Positions 43,433 through 55,443 of a stretch of 64,000 bases of DNA are shown piece by piece (position 1 is the first letter of the stretch; the number at the start of each line of letters is the position of its first letter). A model generated the notes under the pieces. That model was given only the letters and a program-made list of their open reading frames with translations. It did not search any database and was not told the DNA's origin. The DNA comes from Aegilops tauschii subsp. strangulata (lineage: Eukaryota > Streptophyta > Magnoliopsida > Poales > Poaceae), in assembly GCF_002575655.3 (NCBI RefSeq), contig NC_053041.3, forward strand, positions 369,069,054-369,133,053, in the 5' to 3' direction. A program made the position numbers and the translations under genes.

Positions 43433-46400
43433 ATGGCGCCGAAACAAGCTGAAAAGGGGAAGAAACCCCTGCCGTTGCAACCTGTGCCTCCGTCTTTTGA
43501 GCCGGCGCTCGGCCGCCCTCGGGTGCTCAACGACGAGGCCATGGACAAGGTGCACCCCATGCTTGCCTCCAGCTTCAACGAGTGGGGAGAGACGGTGGCT
43601 TGGCCCGCGTCCCGCACTCGCATGGATCGGGAAGCCACTGAGGTCCCGATCTTCATTGATGCCCTCTGGGCTGGCTTGATTCCTTCGTTCTCCGCCTTCT
43701 TCAATGCGGTACTCGAGCATTACCAGATCCACATGCTTCATCTCGACCCTCAATCTGTAACCCTTCTTGCCGTCTTCGCCTTCTTGTGCGAGGCCATGGT
43801 GGGCATCTCTCCTTCCGTGGCCCTGCTTCGCCATTTCTTCTCATTGCATCTAACCGATCCCCGACAGAGCTCGGGGTGCGTGGGATTCCAGGCCATGGCC
43901 GCGACTGCGGGCACGGGGATTGACTTCGACCTCCCTTCATCCACGAGCGAGTTTCGCACGCGATGGGTGTTCGTTGATGCCGGCGTGCTCAGCCCTCTGC
44001 TCCAAGTTCTGGCGGGGCCTGCTATTCCGAACTCCGGCTGGGGCCATCAGAAGCTCGAGCCCCCGCCTCGCTCTCGTATGGGCTAGGCTGAGGCTGCTGA
44101 AGGACCGCGGCGTGACCGCGCCTATGGGGGTGAAGGAGTTCGTCAAACGCCGGGTTGCTCCGCTTCAGCGCCACTCTCGCCCAATGTGGACCTTGCTCAA
44201 CAGTCAGGACCTCATGAGGTTCCAAGAGTCTGGGGTCCCTCTCGGGACGCGGCAGACAGTGCTCAAGGTCTTGACGGGTGTCCCTCTGCCGGCCGAAATG
44301 CCTAGGAAGAATTGCCTACTGTATCGCTGCAAGAACAAGGATGAGTTTGCAGCGAGCATGCCTTCTTTCGACGAATGGGGGTTGCGGCCGGTCAGACTGG
44401 TGGGGCCCCGCGAGAACCCCGTCGTCGTGGTTCCCTTCTTCGCCGCCGGCGCTGAGCTTGCCCCAGGTGAGGGTGCGGGAGGGCGAGCTCCGACGGGGGC
44501 CGGTGGCTCGAGTACTGAGGAGCACATGCCGAGTGGTGATCCCGGGGCGTCGCCCTCGGGGGCCTGCGACCCCCCTTCTGAGGCGCCGATTATTGAGGAG
44601 GCGCAGCATGCGGCTCCCGAGGCCAAGGCTCCAGGAGCCTCGGGAGGTTGCGGTGAGACGGTGCCCGGCTGTTTGCCGCAACCGAGCAACCCTGAAGACA
44701 TCCTTCCAGGCTCTTCTTCGGCCCCGCCACGCACCGGTCGTCACGTCCAGCGTTTCGGTCGTCTTTGTGTGGACTTCGAGGAGCTCCGCAAGAGGAAAGG
44801 ATCCCCTAGTGGCAATAATATCTTTGGGCCGTTGAAGCGGCGAAAGTACATCGCCATTGACGCGTAAGTATCTTGTTGTCACGGCTTCCTGCGTGTAGTC
44901 TCCTTATCCTGACGTCGGTTCTCCAGGGCCCCTTCCATTGAAGCTGTTGCGTCTCCCGAGAAGCGGCCTCCTCCTTCATCAACTCCCCCATCCGCCTTGA
45001 GTGTTCCTGGCCTTCTTACCGCCCTTGGAGCTGGCCGGTTGGAGGAGCATCTCTGCCTTCGTGGCACGCTGAGCCCGCAGCTTGGCCACCCCTCCCCCAC
45101 GGTCTGGCGTGGAGCTTGGCGGGCGTGCCCAAGACTCCTCCCTTGCTCATGGGCAGCAGCTGGTTCTTCAAGCAGCGAGTCCCGACCGGCTCGAGCTTCT
45201 CGCGAGGATGGGCTGCGTCAGGTGCGGCGTCAGCCCCCAGCCCCCTGCCGGGAGGTGGCGTGCCACTTGGCGCCCCGCCCGCAGCCCCCGAGGTGGAGGA
45301 CGAGGTGGGTCGAGCGTTCAAGCTCGAGCGCGGGCGGAGCGTAGTTCGTCACGAGCTCTTCCAGGAGGCGATGGGCGCGATGAGCCGACTTTGTGAAGAG
45401 CTCGCGGGTCTCGACTCGCGCCTTGAGGCTGAAGGTCTCCGACTGGTGGAGGAGCGGCGCAAGTGGGGATGGCCGTCAACCTCGATCGCTACCAGCGCGA
45501 GGCGTCCCTCAAGATCGCCCATGAAGCCCGCTCGCGAGCCTTGGAAGAGGCTCGCGAGGCTGACCGCCGTCGCGAGGCTGCGGAGGAACGCGCGTGGGAA
45601 CTCCAGGCCTGGAGCGCGTCCCTTGAGCAGCAGGTGCAGGCGCGCAGGGCCGCTCTTGCATCGCTGAGGGGGACGCCCGCGGAGGATGAGGAGGTCCGGA
45701 AGCATGGTGAGGCGCTGGCCCTGGAAGCCGTGGAGCGCAGCCTCGAGATCGAGCGACTGGAGACGAGGGAGCGTCAAGTTGCTCAAGCAGAAGATGCCGT
45801 CGGGGCTCGCGAGGCCGGATTTGAGGAGGAGGTGAGTCGTCGGGTGGCCGAGGTTCGCGCGGACCTAGAGGGTAGGTACGACCCGAAGCTCAAGCTCGTG
45901 GGTACGGAGGATGAGGGCAGGGCCGCTGCCCTCAGGCCTAGGTTGGATGAGGCTGAGAGGCGCGCGGAGGCCACGACCGCCGCCTTGGTTACGGCGCAAG
46001 CGGACTTGGCCTCCGCCCATGCCGAGCTGCGCTCCCTTCGGAGGCGGGTTGATGATGCTGAGGCCGTCGCGTGGCAAAACACGGAGGAAGTGCTCCAATG
46101 ATGAACGCTGGAGCGCGAGCATGCCCCTATGCTTCAGGATCTCCGGAACAGGGCCAATATCGCCCTGGGCCATATTTGCGACGTGGAGGTGCCAGCCCCT
46201 CACTCGAATGACTATGCCAGCCACCTGACCTTCTTCACTGAGGTGGTGACGCGCCTGGAGGCTCGATCTGCCAGAGCTCGCCAGCTTGTGGAGGAAAGGG
46301 GGCATGGCCTGCTTGAGCGCGCTTTCTCCCATGTCTTCAGCGACCTTCTGAATGCCGACCCCAACTTCGATTTCGACGCCGCCATCGCCCCCGTTCCCAT

Positions 46401-46623
46401 GGCCGTCCGGGGTGACCTGGCGCGTTGGGTTGAAGACAACGTGGACGCGTTGGTCAGGGCCTTCACTTCGGAAGATGACGGGGTGGTGGTCGCCGTAGAC
46501 GAAGGCGACGTGGTTGATGACGGCGACGGGGGCGTCGCTGATGGCGACGACGATGCCGACGAAGACGATGACGACGCGAGTGACGCGTCCGCGGGTGATG
46601 CAGCAAGCGACATTTCTGGATGA
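43433..46623 (+). pseudogene. Element 10 antisense-cargo gene: Transposase_28-like domain plus coiled coil
   Basis: ATG at 43433 (gccATGGcg) opens MAPKQAEKGKK. The N-terminal domain matches that of Element 4 (HYQIHMLHLDPQS; VALLRHFFSLH). A frame slip near 44060 moves to the frame 43920-44867, which ends RRKYIAIDA. A 63-bp intron follows: GTAAGTATC at 44864 to CTCCAG at 44926, the same place as in Element 4. A coiled coil spans about 45340-46080, with another frame slip near 45460 and a TGA at 46099-46101. The C-terminal domain (LGHICDVEVPAPHSNDYASHL) and acidic tail end at 46623. The start, intron and domain order agree between Elements 4 and 10, which supports a real ancestral gene. Confidence 0.78.
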
Positions 46624-47701
46624 CCCCATGTTCTCCTATCGTTTCATCCTGCACGCAAAACTCGGGCATGGCCCTTGGAAAACTTGTAAGAGCATTTTGG
46701 GAGGGGGAGCCCCTCATGTAAGCAAATTGCAGTTTTACTTTCCTATGCGGTGTGAGTTTGTATCCTCGCGGACTCATGAATCCAGGTGCTAGTTCTCTGT
46801 CATGGTTTACCTTAGTCAGCGCCAGCTTTGATCTGGGTCGCAAGGCGTCGAGTTTCTGAGAATCCGGCGGAGTTTGTCGCCCCGTCAGAAGGGGCCCCAC
46901 GAGAGGTGAGCACCAGTTGCAGTGCTAGCGCGCGCTTGGCGTGCGCGTGCTTCGCGCAGTCCCGCTCGCGAGGAGCTCGTGAGGGGAAGGCGACGGACAT
47001 GAGTCCCAGACAAAACGAGATCCAGAAGGCAAGAAATTGCTCGAATGAGAAAAGGCTCCCCCCGCGCGCCTTGATAAACAGTCAGCTTCAACTCAAATCC
47101 AGATCTAGAAAGCAAAGCTATAGAAAGAGAGATCCAAAGCAAAAGGCCGCGTCCGGCACCTAGTCTATTCTTCTGGCCTTCAAGTCTTCTCACCAGCGCG
47201 GAGCTAAGTGCTGCCACTAGGCGTGGGAGGGAGCCCCAGGGCCTGAGGCCGGCACCCATGAGACTCCGGGGCGTGTACAGCCCCAACTCATTATTATGTG
47301 AGAGTGTCACGGGCGGCGAGCTTCACAGGCACTGGGCCTTCTTCACAGGTACCGGCCTTGCTTCATATCGCCAGACTAGGGCCCCGCCTTGCGCCACCCT
47401 TGACCTCCTTTAAGCCGACCGGTCACCGGGACAACACAAAGGAGGGAAAGAGGACGCCAGCGGTGCCCTCGGCGACCACAGGTCCTCTCCCGGGGGAAGG
47501 GTTGTCGAGGCCTCCCCGGCAGAGGGCCTACCTTCGGGTGTCGCCAGGCGTCGCGCGATGCGGGGAGGGGCCTTGCTCCTTGCTCCCTCCTGGCGGCCCC
47601 CAGCATGTCTCCCTTGTTGGAACGGGTGCTGTCGTGCCAGGGTCATCGATCGACGCTGCAACCTGATTCATCTGCAGCCCATGGTTAGCATAAGCCTGTT
47701 C
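46624..47701. other. Element 10 middle region, no recognisable gene
   Basis: GC-rich sequence aligning with 25342-26400 of Element 4. Open frames are short and not conserved. Confidence 0.55.
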
Positions 47702-48569
47702 CTAAGAGATTAGCGGTACCCTATAGTGGCCGTTGCCGGCGCGATCGTCGTGGTTCTCCGTTGGTTCTTGGAAAGCTTCGGCTCCTAGCGCCCCCTCTCC
47801 CCAATCTTCTCCAATGAATGAGTCGGGGTCATCCTCCGGTGCGTACTCTTGGTCCATCATGCGGGGCACATAGGCCTCCAGGGCCGTCACCCCGAACACC
47901 TCGCCGTGGTGCCCCACGCTCCATGTTGCTCGGCCCAGGGTGGCGTCCTGAGGATGGTAGCGTGGCATCCGGCTAGGACCATGGGGGCGACGCTCGCGCT
48001 CGTGCTTGTCGCGGGCGGCATGGGGGCGGCGGAGCCCCCTACGCCGCTGGCCATGCTGATGTTGATGAAGCCCCCGGGCATAGTTGATGGCGCGCGGCTG
48101 TGGTGAGGTTCGCCGCGTGGCCCTGCAGTGGCCTGAGGAGAAAGTCAATAGCAGAAGGGAGGTGCTCCCGACGCTGCTGCATCCAGCAGCTCGGCAACAC
48201 GCTCCAGCAGTGTATCCCAGCCGCTTTCCATCAGCCTGCATTGCAGCAGCTCCCTTGCCACGGTGAGCGCTGCCCGCGTGTTTGCTTGCTCCCGCCGTTA
48301 GTGCGGCGCTGTTGCTGCGGCATGGCTCGCCGCTCTTGCGGCGGCCCGTACTTGCCACGGGGTGAGGGTGGACGACGCCTGGCCGCGCTGCCCGTGCCCG
48401 GCGGAGTTTGGCGGCGCTCGCGCCGCCTGGAGCGCGGGGTCGAGGTCTTCATGGGCAGACGGCGCTGCCCGGGCTGGCCAGGCTACCCAGCGGTCGGAGC
48501 CGGCCCTTGAGTCGCCGGACATCGTGGCTGTGGAGCGTCGGCAAGCTGGTCGGCGAAGAAGAAGCTCCG
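47702..48569 (-). pseudogene. Element 10 gag-like leader, remnant
   Basis: Minus-strand frames between the PBS and about 47700 share short phrases with Element 4, such as CWVAWPARAAPSAHEDLDPAL next to the PBS. Further in there is an acidic section (DQEYAPEDDPDSFIGEDWGEG). No known domain. Several frame breaks. Confidence 0.42.
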
Positions 48570-48594
48570 GCGCACCCCTACCTGGCGCGCCAAA

Positions 48595-49493
48595 TGTCGG
48601 ATGTGGGGTTTCGGCAAACCATTAAGGTTCGAACACTAGGGTGCGCGCGAAGTCTTTCCCTCCTACCGATCTACGCCCTAGCTCGCCAAGATCTCGCAGA
48701 CGACCTCGACAAACTCACAACACAGAGAGACACGAGGTTTATACTGGTCCGGGCCACCGTTGTGGTGTAATACCCTACTCCAGTGTGGTGGTGGTGGATT
48801 GCCTCTAGGGTTGTTGATGAATAGTTCAAGGGAAGAACAGCCTCCTGAGGTTGAGGTGTTCTTGTGGCTAGGGTAGGCTCTCGATCAGATTGGATCAAGC
48901 TAAGATGAGATGCCTCTACTATGGTGGCTAGTTCTACTTATATAGGCCCTGGTCCTCTTCCCAAATATTGAGCGGGAAGGGAGCCAAGAACGGTGGGCAA
49001 ATTTGAAGGGGGACAGCTAGTACAAGCTATCCTGACAAAAGTGGTCTTCGCCTGCGGAAAGCTCTCGTGGTGACGTCGTCTTGGGCTCCACGATGACCTC
49101 CGCCTTGCCGTCCTCCTGGTCTTGGTCTCATTGCACCAATATAGCAACCTTTCCCTGATGCCTCGGTACTCCTCGCCTGCGCTGGCCTCCTTAGCACCAA
49201 AGAGGAAACAAGGATGCTGCGCGCGCTGGCACCCGCCTGGTGTCGATCGTCATGGCTCACGTCATGAGAGCCTCGTGAGGTTTTGCCCCGCCTTGATATC
49301 TCCGCTCCTCGTGAGCCTGCCTGGCTAAGCCACTCCTGAGGAGGTCTTGCATCGTCCCCCTCGCGAGGCTTGGACCCTCGCGAGGGTCTTGGATGCCTTG
49401 TTGATGAAGATGGGTCGTATGGCCTGCTGGCTTAGCCACGCCATGGGCCGCAGGCAGGTAGGTCTGGGGACCCCCGTTCCCAGAACGCCGACA
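48595..49493 (-). repeat. Element 10 5' LTR (right copy)
   Basis: 899 bp, TGTCGG...CCGACA, followed by TSD GTGCG. Confidence 0.92.
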
Positions 49494-49498
49494 GTGCG

Positions 49499-50184
49499 CA
49501 ACCGCAAGATGCGTGAAGAGCTGGCGATGAACAAGGTCAAAGATGTGGCCGAACTTTATGTTCTGGCCGATAGATGTGCTTGATCTGAAGAGGGAAGGAA
49601 GTACCCCGGCGAGGACGCCGGTACGGAAACCGACTCTATGGACGAAGACACCGCTGCCCCGACGAAGAAGGGTCGACGTCGCAACAAGAAGCGCAAGGGC
49701 AAGGCCGAGCTTGCCATCGAGGGATCCGACGACACCGGCACCGCCAAGAAGGCCAAGGCAGACGACCCCGGCAAGGAGATTGTCGGGTGTGCCGCTTGCC
49801 GGGCCATGGCGGCTGCCGACAAGCCAGGAGGCTCCGACAAGCAGTATTGCAAGATCCACCGCACCAAGGGCCACGACCTCCAGAACTGTCGACAAGTTGA
49901 GCTGCTTGCTGAAAAGCAGAAAGCCGAGTATGAGAGGCGGGACAAGGAGAAGGGTCAGGATGGTGCCGAAGGATCGGACAAGAAGCGTGGCGGCCAAGGA
50001 GGCCGCCGCGGCAAGGATAACCAGCAAGAGAGGCCCGCTCGATGCCCGCGACAAGAAGCAGGAAGACGATGATCATGACGAGGATGACGAGTCCGGCGAG
50101 CACGAGTTCCAGAAAGCTATAGAGGCCATGTGCGTCGATGGTGGCGCCTTGCTGCATACCTCTCACCGCCAGCTCAAGCAGTGA
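49499..50184 (+). pseudogene. Element 9 gag, second part with zinc knuckle
   Basis: Resumes as NRKMREELAMNKVKDVAELYVLADRCA and meets TGA near 49583. The next frame continues EEGRKYPGEDAGTETDSMDE, a Lys-rich basic patch (KKGRRRNKKRKGKA) and a Tat-type knuckle (YCKIHRTKGHDLQNC, about 49845-49890). A Lys/Gly-rich end follows. The basic patch and knuckle would bind RNA. Confidence 0.82.
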
Positions 50185-50967
50185 GCGCGTGAGATCACAG
50201 CAGCAGAGCCATCATTCAACGCTCAGAAGCCACTGAAGTGGTCCAGCACGCCTATCATCTTTGACACCGAGGACCACCCTGATCGCACGACTACGGTCGG
50301 GTGTTTGCCGTTGTTGGTCTCACCAACAATACGCAACCTCAAAGTGACAAAGATGCTAGTTGATGGCGGGGCCGGTCTGAACTTGATCTCGCCTGTTCTG
50401 ATCAAAAGGCTGCAGATTTCTGATGGAGACCTCGAAGAGACGGGCACGTTTCAAGGGGTCGGCCCAAGAAGGAGTCAGCGGAAGGGTAAGGTCACACTGC
50501 CCGTGACATTTGGAGGCGAGCTGAACTACAAGACGGAGAGGATTGTTTTCGACGTTGCCGAGATCCCCTTGCCCTACAACGGGGTCCTCGGCCGCCCAGC
50601 GGTAGCCAAGTTCATGGCAGCCTCGCACTACGCCTAAAACACGCTGAAGATGCCTGGGCCGATGACCATCATCACCGTCCCCTCCGATGAGAAGGACGCG
50701 CTGATCTGCGCTGACCAACTTTACCGGGAGGCAGAAGCAGCAACTGCCGCCAAGGCACTTGCTTCTGTCGTTGAAGCTCCGGGGAGGAAGAAGACCGGCA
50801 AGACCTCTTGCACCCACTCCGGCAAGCGCACCTCTTCGGAGTGTTGTGCCCCCGTCGAGGAGTGCCAGAGAGCTCCACCGGCAAGGGCAAGAAATCCAGA
50901 GCTGCACCACCAGAGACCAAGAAGGTGTCCGTCAAGGAGGATGGCACGGGAGGGGTTTTCACCATAA
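50185..50967 (+). pseudogene. Element 9 aspartic protease and linker
   Basis: The main frame 50305-50637 contains the active-site motif LVDGGAGLNLISP (Asp at 50362-50364) and the later VLGRPAVAKFMA, usual for Tat proteases where DGGA replaces the retroviral DTG. A TAA follows HYA at 50635-50637, then NTLKMPGPMTIITV, the conserved exit to RT. The linker to 50967 is Lys/Ser-rich with frame changes. Confidence 0.83.
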
Positions 50968-51039
50968 GCTCCTCCCTTAACAGCAAATAGGAAAGCGCGC
51001 TCATCACCTTCCTGCGGGCGAATGTCGATGTGTTTGCAT

Positions 51040-53142
51040 GCAAGCGTCCGACATCCCCGGTGTTCCCAGGGAGGTGATTGAGCACCATCTTGCTGTTTGT
51101 CCTCATGCGCGACCCGTCAAGCAGAAGGTCAGGAAGCAAGCTTGGAAAGACAGGAGTTCATCACAGAGGAGATCAGGAATTTGGATGCGGCAGGCTTGGT
51201 GAGAGGAGTCCTCCATCCGACGTGGTTGGCCAATCCGGTGGTGGTGCGCAAGGCAAATGGGAAGTGGAGGCTGTGTATTGATTACACAGATATCAATAAG
51301 GCGTGTCCAAAGGACCCTGTCCCGTTGCTGCGCATTGACCAGATTGTTGACTCCACGGCTGGGTGCGACTTGTTATCGTTCCTAGACGCCTACTCAGGAT
51401 ACCACCAGATCTTCATGACGAGAGAAGACGAAGAGGAGATAGCATTCATCACCCCATGTGGTACGTATTGCTTTTTGCGAATGCCTTTCGGGTTGAAGAG
51501 TGCTGGCTCAATGTTTGCAAGAGCAGTCCAAATTGGTTTTGAGCCCCAGCTACATAGAAATATGGAAGCTTATATGGATGACATAGTGGTCAAAACCAAG
51601 GACAGGGCAACACTTGTACAAGATTTACAAGAGACGTTTGCAAATCTGCGCAAGATCAACCTCAAGTTGAACCCTGAGAAGTGTGTCTTTGGTGTTCCAT
51701 CCGGCGAACTTCTCGGGTTCTTTGTGTCACAGCGCGGGATTGAGGCGAATCCAGATAAGATCAAGACCATTGAGCAAATTGAGGCACCCAAGCGGATCAA
51801 GGATGTGTGTCGGCTCACTGGCTGCGTTGCCGCCATGAGCAGGTTCATCTCCAAGTCTACTGAGCGTGCCCTTCCCTTTTTCAAGATCTTCAAAATGGCG
51901 GGCCCAATGGAGTGGACCCCAGAGGCCGAAGCAGCGCTGCAGGATTTGAAGAAATACCTCTCCTCTACGCCGATACTAGTTGCGCCTAAACCACAAGAGC
52001 CGTTGCTGCTGTATCTAGCGGCAACGAACCAAGTGGTCAGCACCGTGCTAGTGGCGCAGAGGGAGGTCGACGAAGAGGCAGCAGCAATGGCAGGACGGGC
52101 GGATGGCGAGCCAGAGCTCCCCCCGGCAGGGCCTGTTGCTGGCAAGGCAAGGTCCCCGACAGAGTCTGACGCTGGTGGGACGAGGCCTGCGCAACTGAAT
52201 GAAGTGGTGCAGAAGAAGAAGATGATGCAGCACCTGGTCTACTTTGTAAGCTCCCTCTTGCAGGGGGCTAGGTCAAGGTACTCCGGTGTGCAGAAATTGC
52301 TCTTCGGTCTCCTTATGGCCTCGAGGAAGCTGCATCATTACTTCCAAGCACACGAAATCACCATCGTCACCCGCCTCCCGTTGCAATGGATACTGCATAA
52401 CCCAGACGCAACCGGGAGGATTGTGGAATGGGCGTTGGAGCTGTCGAGCTTTGGTTTGAAGTTTGAAAGTACTTCGACAATCCAGAGCAGAGTCTTAGCA
52501 GAGATCATTGTGGAATGGACCCCAATGCCTGACGAAGAGATCCAGGAGACCACTCTCCCCGGCAAGGAAGCAAGTTGCAACTGGACTATGTACTTTAACG
52601 GGGCTTTCTTGCTGCAAGGCGCCGGTGCTGGTGTGCTACTCATTGCACCCACCGGAGAGCACCTCAAGTATGTAATCCAGATGCACTTTCCTAGGGAGAT
52701 GTCAACAAACAACACAGCCGAATACGAGGGGTTGCTTGCCGGTCTCAGGATCGCGGCAGACCTCGGGATCACGAAGCTCATCGTCAGGGGTGATTTGCAG
52801 CTTGTTGTCAAGCAAGTCAATAAAGATTATCAAAGCCCGTTGATCGAGGCCTATGTAGATGAGGGCAGAACAAGCGAAGGAAATCAGGCCCCGGCAAGTA
52901 CTTTCCCGCCGAGCACCCAGGAGCCGCCGGCAAAGATGTTGCCATGGACACTGAGCCTGCCATGGGGCGACCAACTCTGGCAGGGCGTCAAGCCCTGGCC
53001 ATCGACACAGCCGTTCCCATGGCAGAGGAAATGCCTTTGGTCCTTGCCGTCGAGCCCCAGGCTCCGGCATGGGCACAGCATACCGTCCGATTCCTCCAGA
53101 CAAGGGAACTCCCTCAGGAGTAGGAAGAAGCGGAGAAAGTAG
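51040..53142 (+). pseudogene. Element 9 reverse transcriptase and tandem RNase H
   Basis: A 681-residue frame (51097-53142). The RT carries WRLCIDYTDINKACPKD, FLDAYSGYHQI and the YMDD active site (AYMDDIVVKT, about 51570). The first RNase H follows (about 51900-52450). The second, archaeal-type RNase H begins CNWTMYFNGAFLLQGAGAGVLL at about 52580; Asn stands where the first catalytic Asp is usual. After AYVDE (about 52860) the frame is wrong: the true text continues in another frame (KSGPGKYFPAEHPG) and the end of the second RNase H is deleted. The long open frame makes this look more intact than it is. Confidence 0.9.
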
Positions 53143-54303
53143 CCCGTCGGTCTGCCATGTATCAGTTCGTTGACGACGTCCTGTACAGAAAAAGATCGAA
53201 CGGTGTGAAATTGAAGTGCATTCCCCGAGAGGAAGGACTAGAGCTGTTGGCAGAGATACACAGAGGCATATGTGGTTCCCACATAGGGTCGAGGGCCCTT
53301 GCCGGCAAGGCATTCCGACAAGGTTCCTTCTGGCCCACTGCCATCCAGGATGCAACGGCACTAGTAACCATGTACGAAGCGTGTCAGTTCCATTCGAAGA
53401 AGCTTCATTAGCCAGCTCAAGCCCTTCAAACAATTCCTCTCTCCTGGCCATTTTTGGTCTGGGGGCTCAACATACTGAGCCCCTTCCCCCGCGTTGCCGG
53501 GGGCTTTGAGTACTTGTATGTTGCAATCAAAAAATTCACAAAGTGGCCCGAGGTGGAAGCGGTGAGAAAGGTGACAGCACAGTCGGCCGTCAAGTTATTC
53601 AAGGGGCTAGTCTGCCATTTCGGTGTGCCGAACAGAGTCATCACCGACAACGGCACGCAGTTCACAAGCCACACCTTCATGCAGTACATCCAGGACCTCG
53701 GCAGTCAGGTCTGTTTCGCTTCCGTGGCACATCCACGGAGCAACTGCCAGGTGGAGAGGGCAAATGCTGAAGTACTGCGAGGCCTGAGGACAAAGACTTT
53801 CGACAAGCTGCACAAGAGTGGAAGGCGCTGGATCGATGAGTTGCCGGCGGTTCTTTGGTCGATCAGGACGACGCGAAATCAAGCCACCGGCCAGACACCC
53901 TTTGCCCTGGTATACGGGGCAGAAACAGTTCTCCCCACAGAACTCACATACGGGTCACCTCGAGTGCTCGCTTATGACGAGCTTGAGCAAGAGCAATTGC
54001 GGCAAGATGACGCAACGCTCCTCGAGGAAGATCGTCTTCGGGCGGCTGTGCGAGCAGCATGCTACCAGCAAGCCTTGTGCCGCTACCATAGCCGCAACGT
54101 TCATGCCCGAAGCTTTGAGGAAGGCGACCTTGTTCTTCGGCATGTTCAATCGGCCAAGAATTCCAACAAGTTGACGCCAAAGTGGGAAGGCCCTTATCGG
54201 GTAATAGAGTCACCAGGCCCGGCACGGTCCGCCTGGAGACCGAAGATGCTATTCCAGTAAGCAATTCCTGGAACATCGAGCATCTTCGCAAGTTTTACCC
54301 ATA
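53143..54303 (+). pseudogene. Element 9 integrase
   Basis: The zinc-binding part is at 53157-53411 (ending CQFHSKKLH and a stop), the core and C-terminal part at 53454-54260. The first catalytic Asp is replaced (VWGLNIL, usually GLDIL). The second Asp (VITDNGTQF) and the Glu (CQVERANAEV) are present. The end has the conserved LTPKWEGPYRV, then a frame change near 54215 and the terminal HLRKFYP at 54300. With Asn in the active site it should be inactive. Confidence 0.87.
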
Positions 54304-55443
54304 AGGCGCGGTTGTCGGGCCCCCCGGCAAACCACCTTTTGTACAAGCCTTGTCGGCAAGGCAGGTAACCCTTTGTACAAAGCCAGGCGCAGACCCTGAG
54401 CATAAATAAATGAAGCGCTGGCGCCCTAAGTTTTAGCATGCATGTTAGGTTAAGTCTCTCCCTCGGTTAGGGTTGATAGTGCTTAGCGGTGACTAACCCC
54501 TAGCATAGAGGTCGAGTGTGCGTCTCTCTGTTCCTTTCCGTCCTCTTTGGTTCGCAGGGTACATGGACGTCTCCGTTGAGCCGTTTGGAAGAAAGAGTAA
54601 AAACCGGCGCTCCGGCCCTCAGCAAGCCAAGGTTGCCGAGGGCTGCAGACACAAGAATCCAACCATGGCAAGCCAAGGCTGCCGGGGGCTGCAGATCCAG
54701 ATAAGTCTTTTATCCCCTTTTGTGCATTTCTGTATGGAGTTGGGACGTATGAAACCTTGTTTTATTCCTAGGCCACCGTGCTCCCCCTTTTTCCCCGTAC
54801 CCAAGAACTATTCCCTGGGTCGGAACTGGGTCGTAGTCGCGGTGACAAGGAAATAAACGAAGGGCCTAACTCTACTTCGCCCTGCCTCCGCCAAGAGCGT
54901 GAGAATGGTCGAATGAAGTAAGGGGACGACAAGGCCTGTTGCCAGGCGGCAATGTTTATCTTAAAAATAACAAGGATTCACTCCTTGGCATGGGCCTCGC
55001 CCGCGCACAAAGAACTCGGCAAGCACCCTTTTTCATTAAAAAACATCCCATACAAGTATAGTTCATACGGAATGAAAAACATGAGCAAGGGGATTACAAG
55101 TTTTAAATTTAACAGATGCCCGCAGAATTACAAACTAAAAAGAGATAAGATGCCTGTAATCCCTTTCTTGTCCCTCTCCTCAGAAGGTGGAACGAGGTGG
55201 CAGGAGGGCGAAAAGAACGCCTAGGCGAGGTACGAGCAGCAGAAGATGAGGCAGTGGGCCGACAATACGCGATGAAGGCGTCGGTGCCCGCGTACTCCGA
55301 CTTAACGGCCTGCCACCCACCTTCTTCATCTTCTCCGGCCCTCCTACGCCAGCCGCCCAAGGAGGCGACGGGGAACGCGCCGACAGAGAGCTTGACAAGG
55401 AAGGCCCTAGGCAGAGCGCGTGGCCGAGGGAGGGGCGACACGG
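54304..55443 (+). other. Element 9 3' untranslated region
   Basis: About 1.1 kb after the integrase stop. There are repeated short phrases around 'tgccgagggctgcag' (54630-54700) and an A-rich stretch near 55020-55140. No coding signal on either strand. Confidence 0.6.

Larger units (their letters stand above)
42259..49493 (-). mobile_element. Element 10: minus-strand relative of Element 4, carrying the same antisense gene
   Basis: LTRs at 42259-43140 (882 bp) and 48595-49493 (899 bp), exact GTGCG TSD. The direction is set by the minus-strand PBS (TTTGGCGCGCCAGGTAGGGG, 48570-48594), the minus-strand purine tract against the left LTR, and a minus-strand TATA box (CTATATAAG, about 48936-48946). 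No pol genes. The layout is identical to Element 4: gag-like leader, GC-rich middle, and a large gene antisense to the element. Confidence 0.92.
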
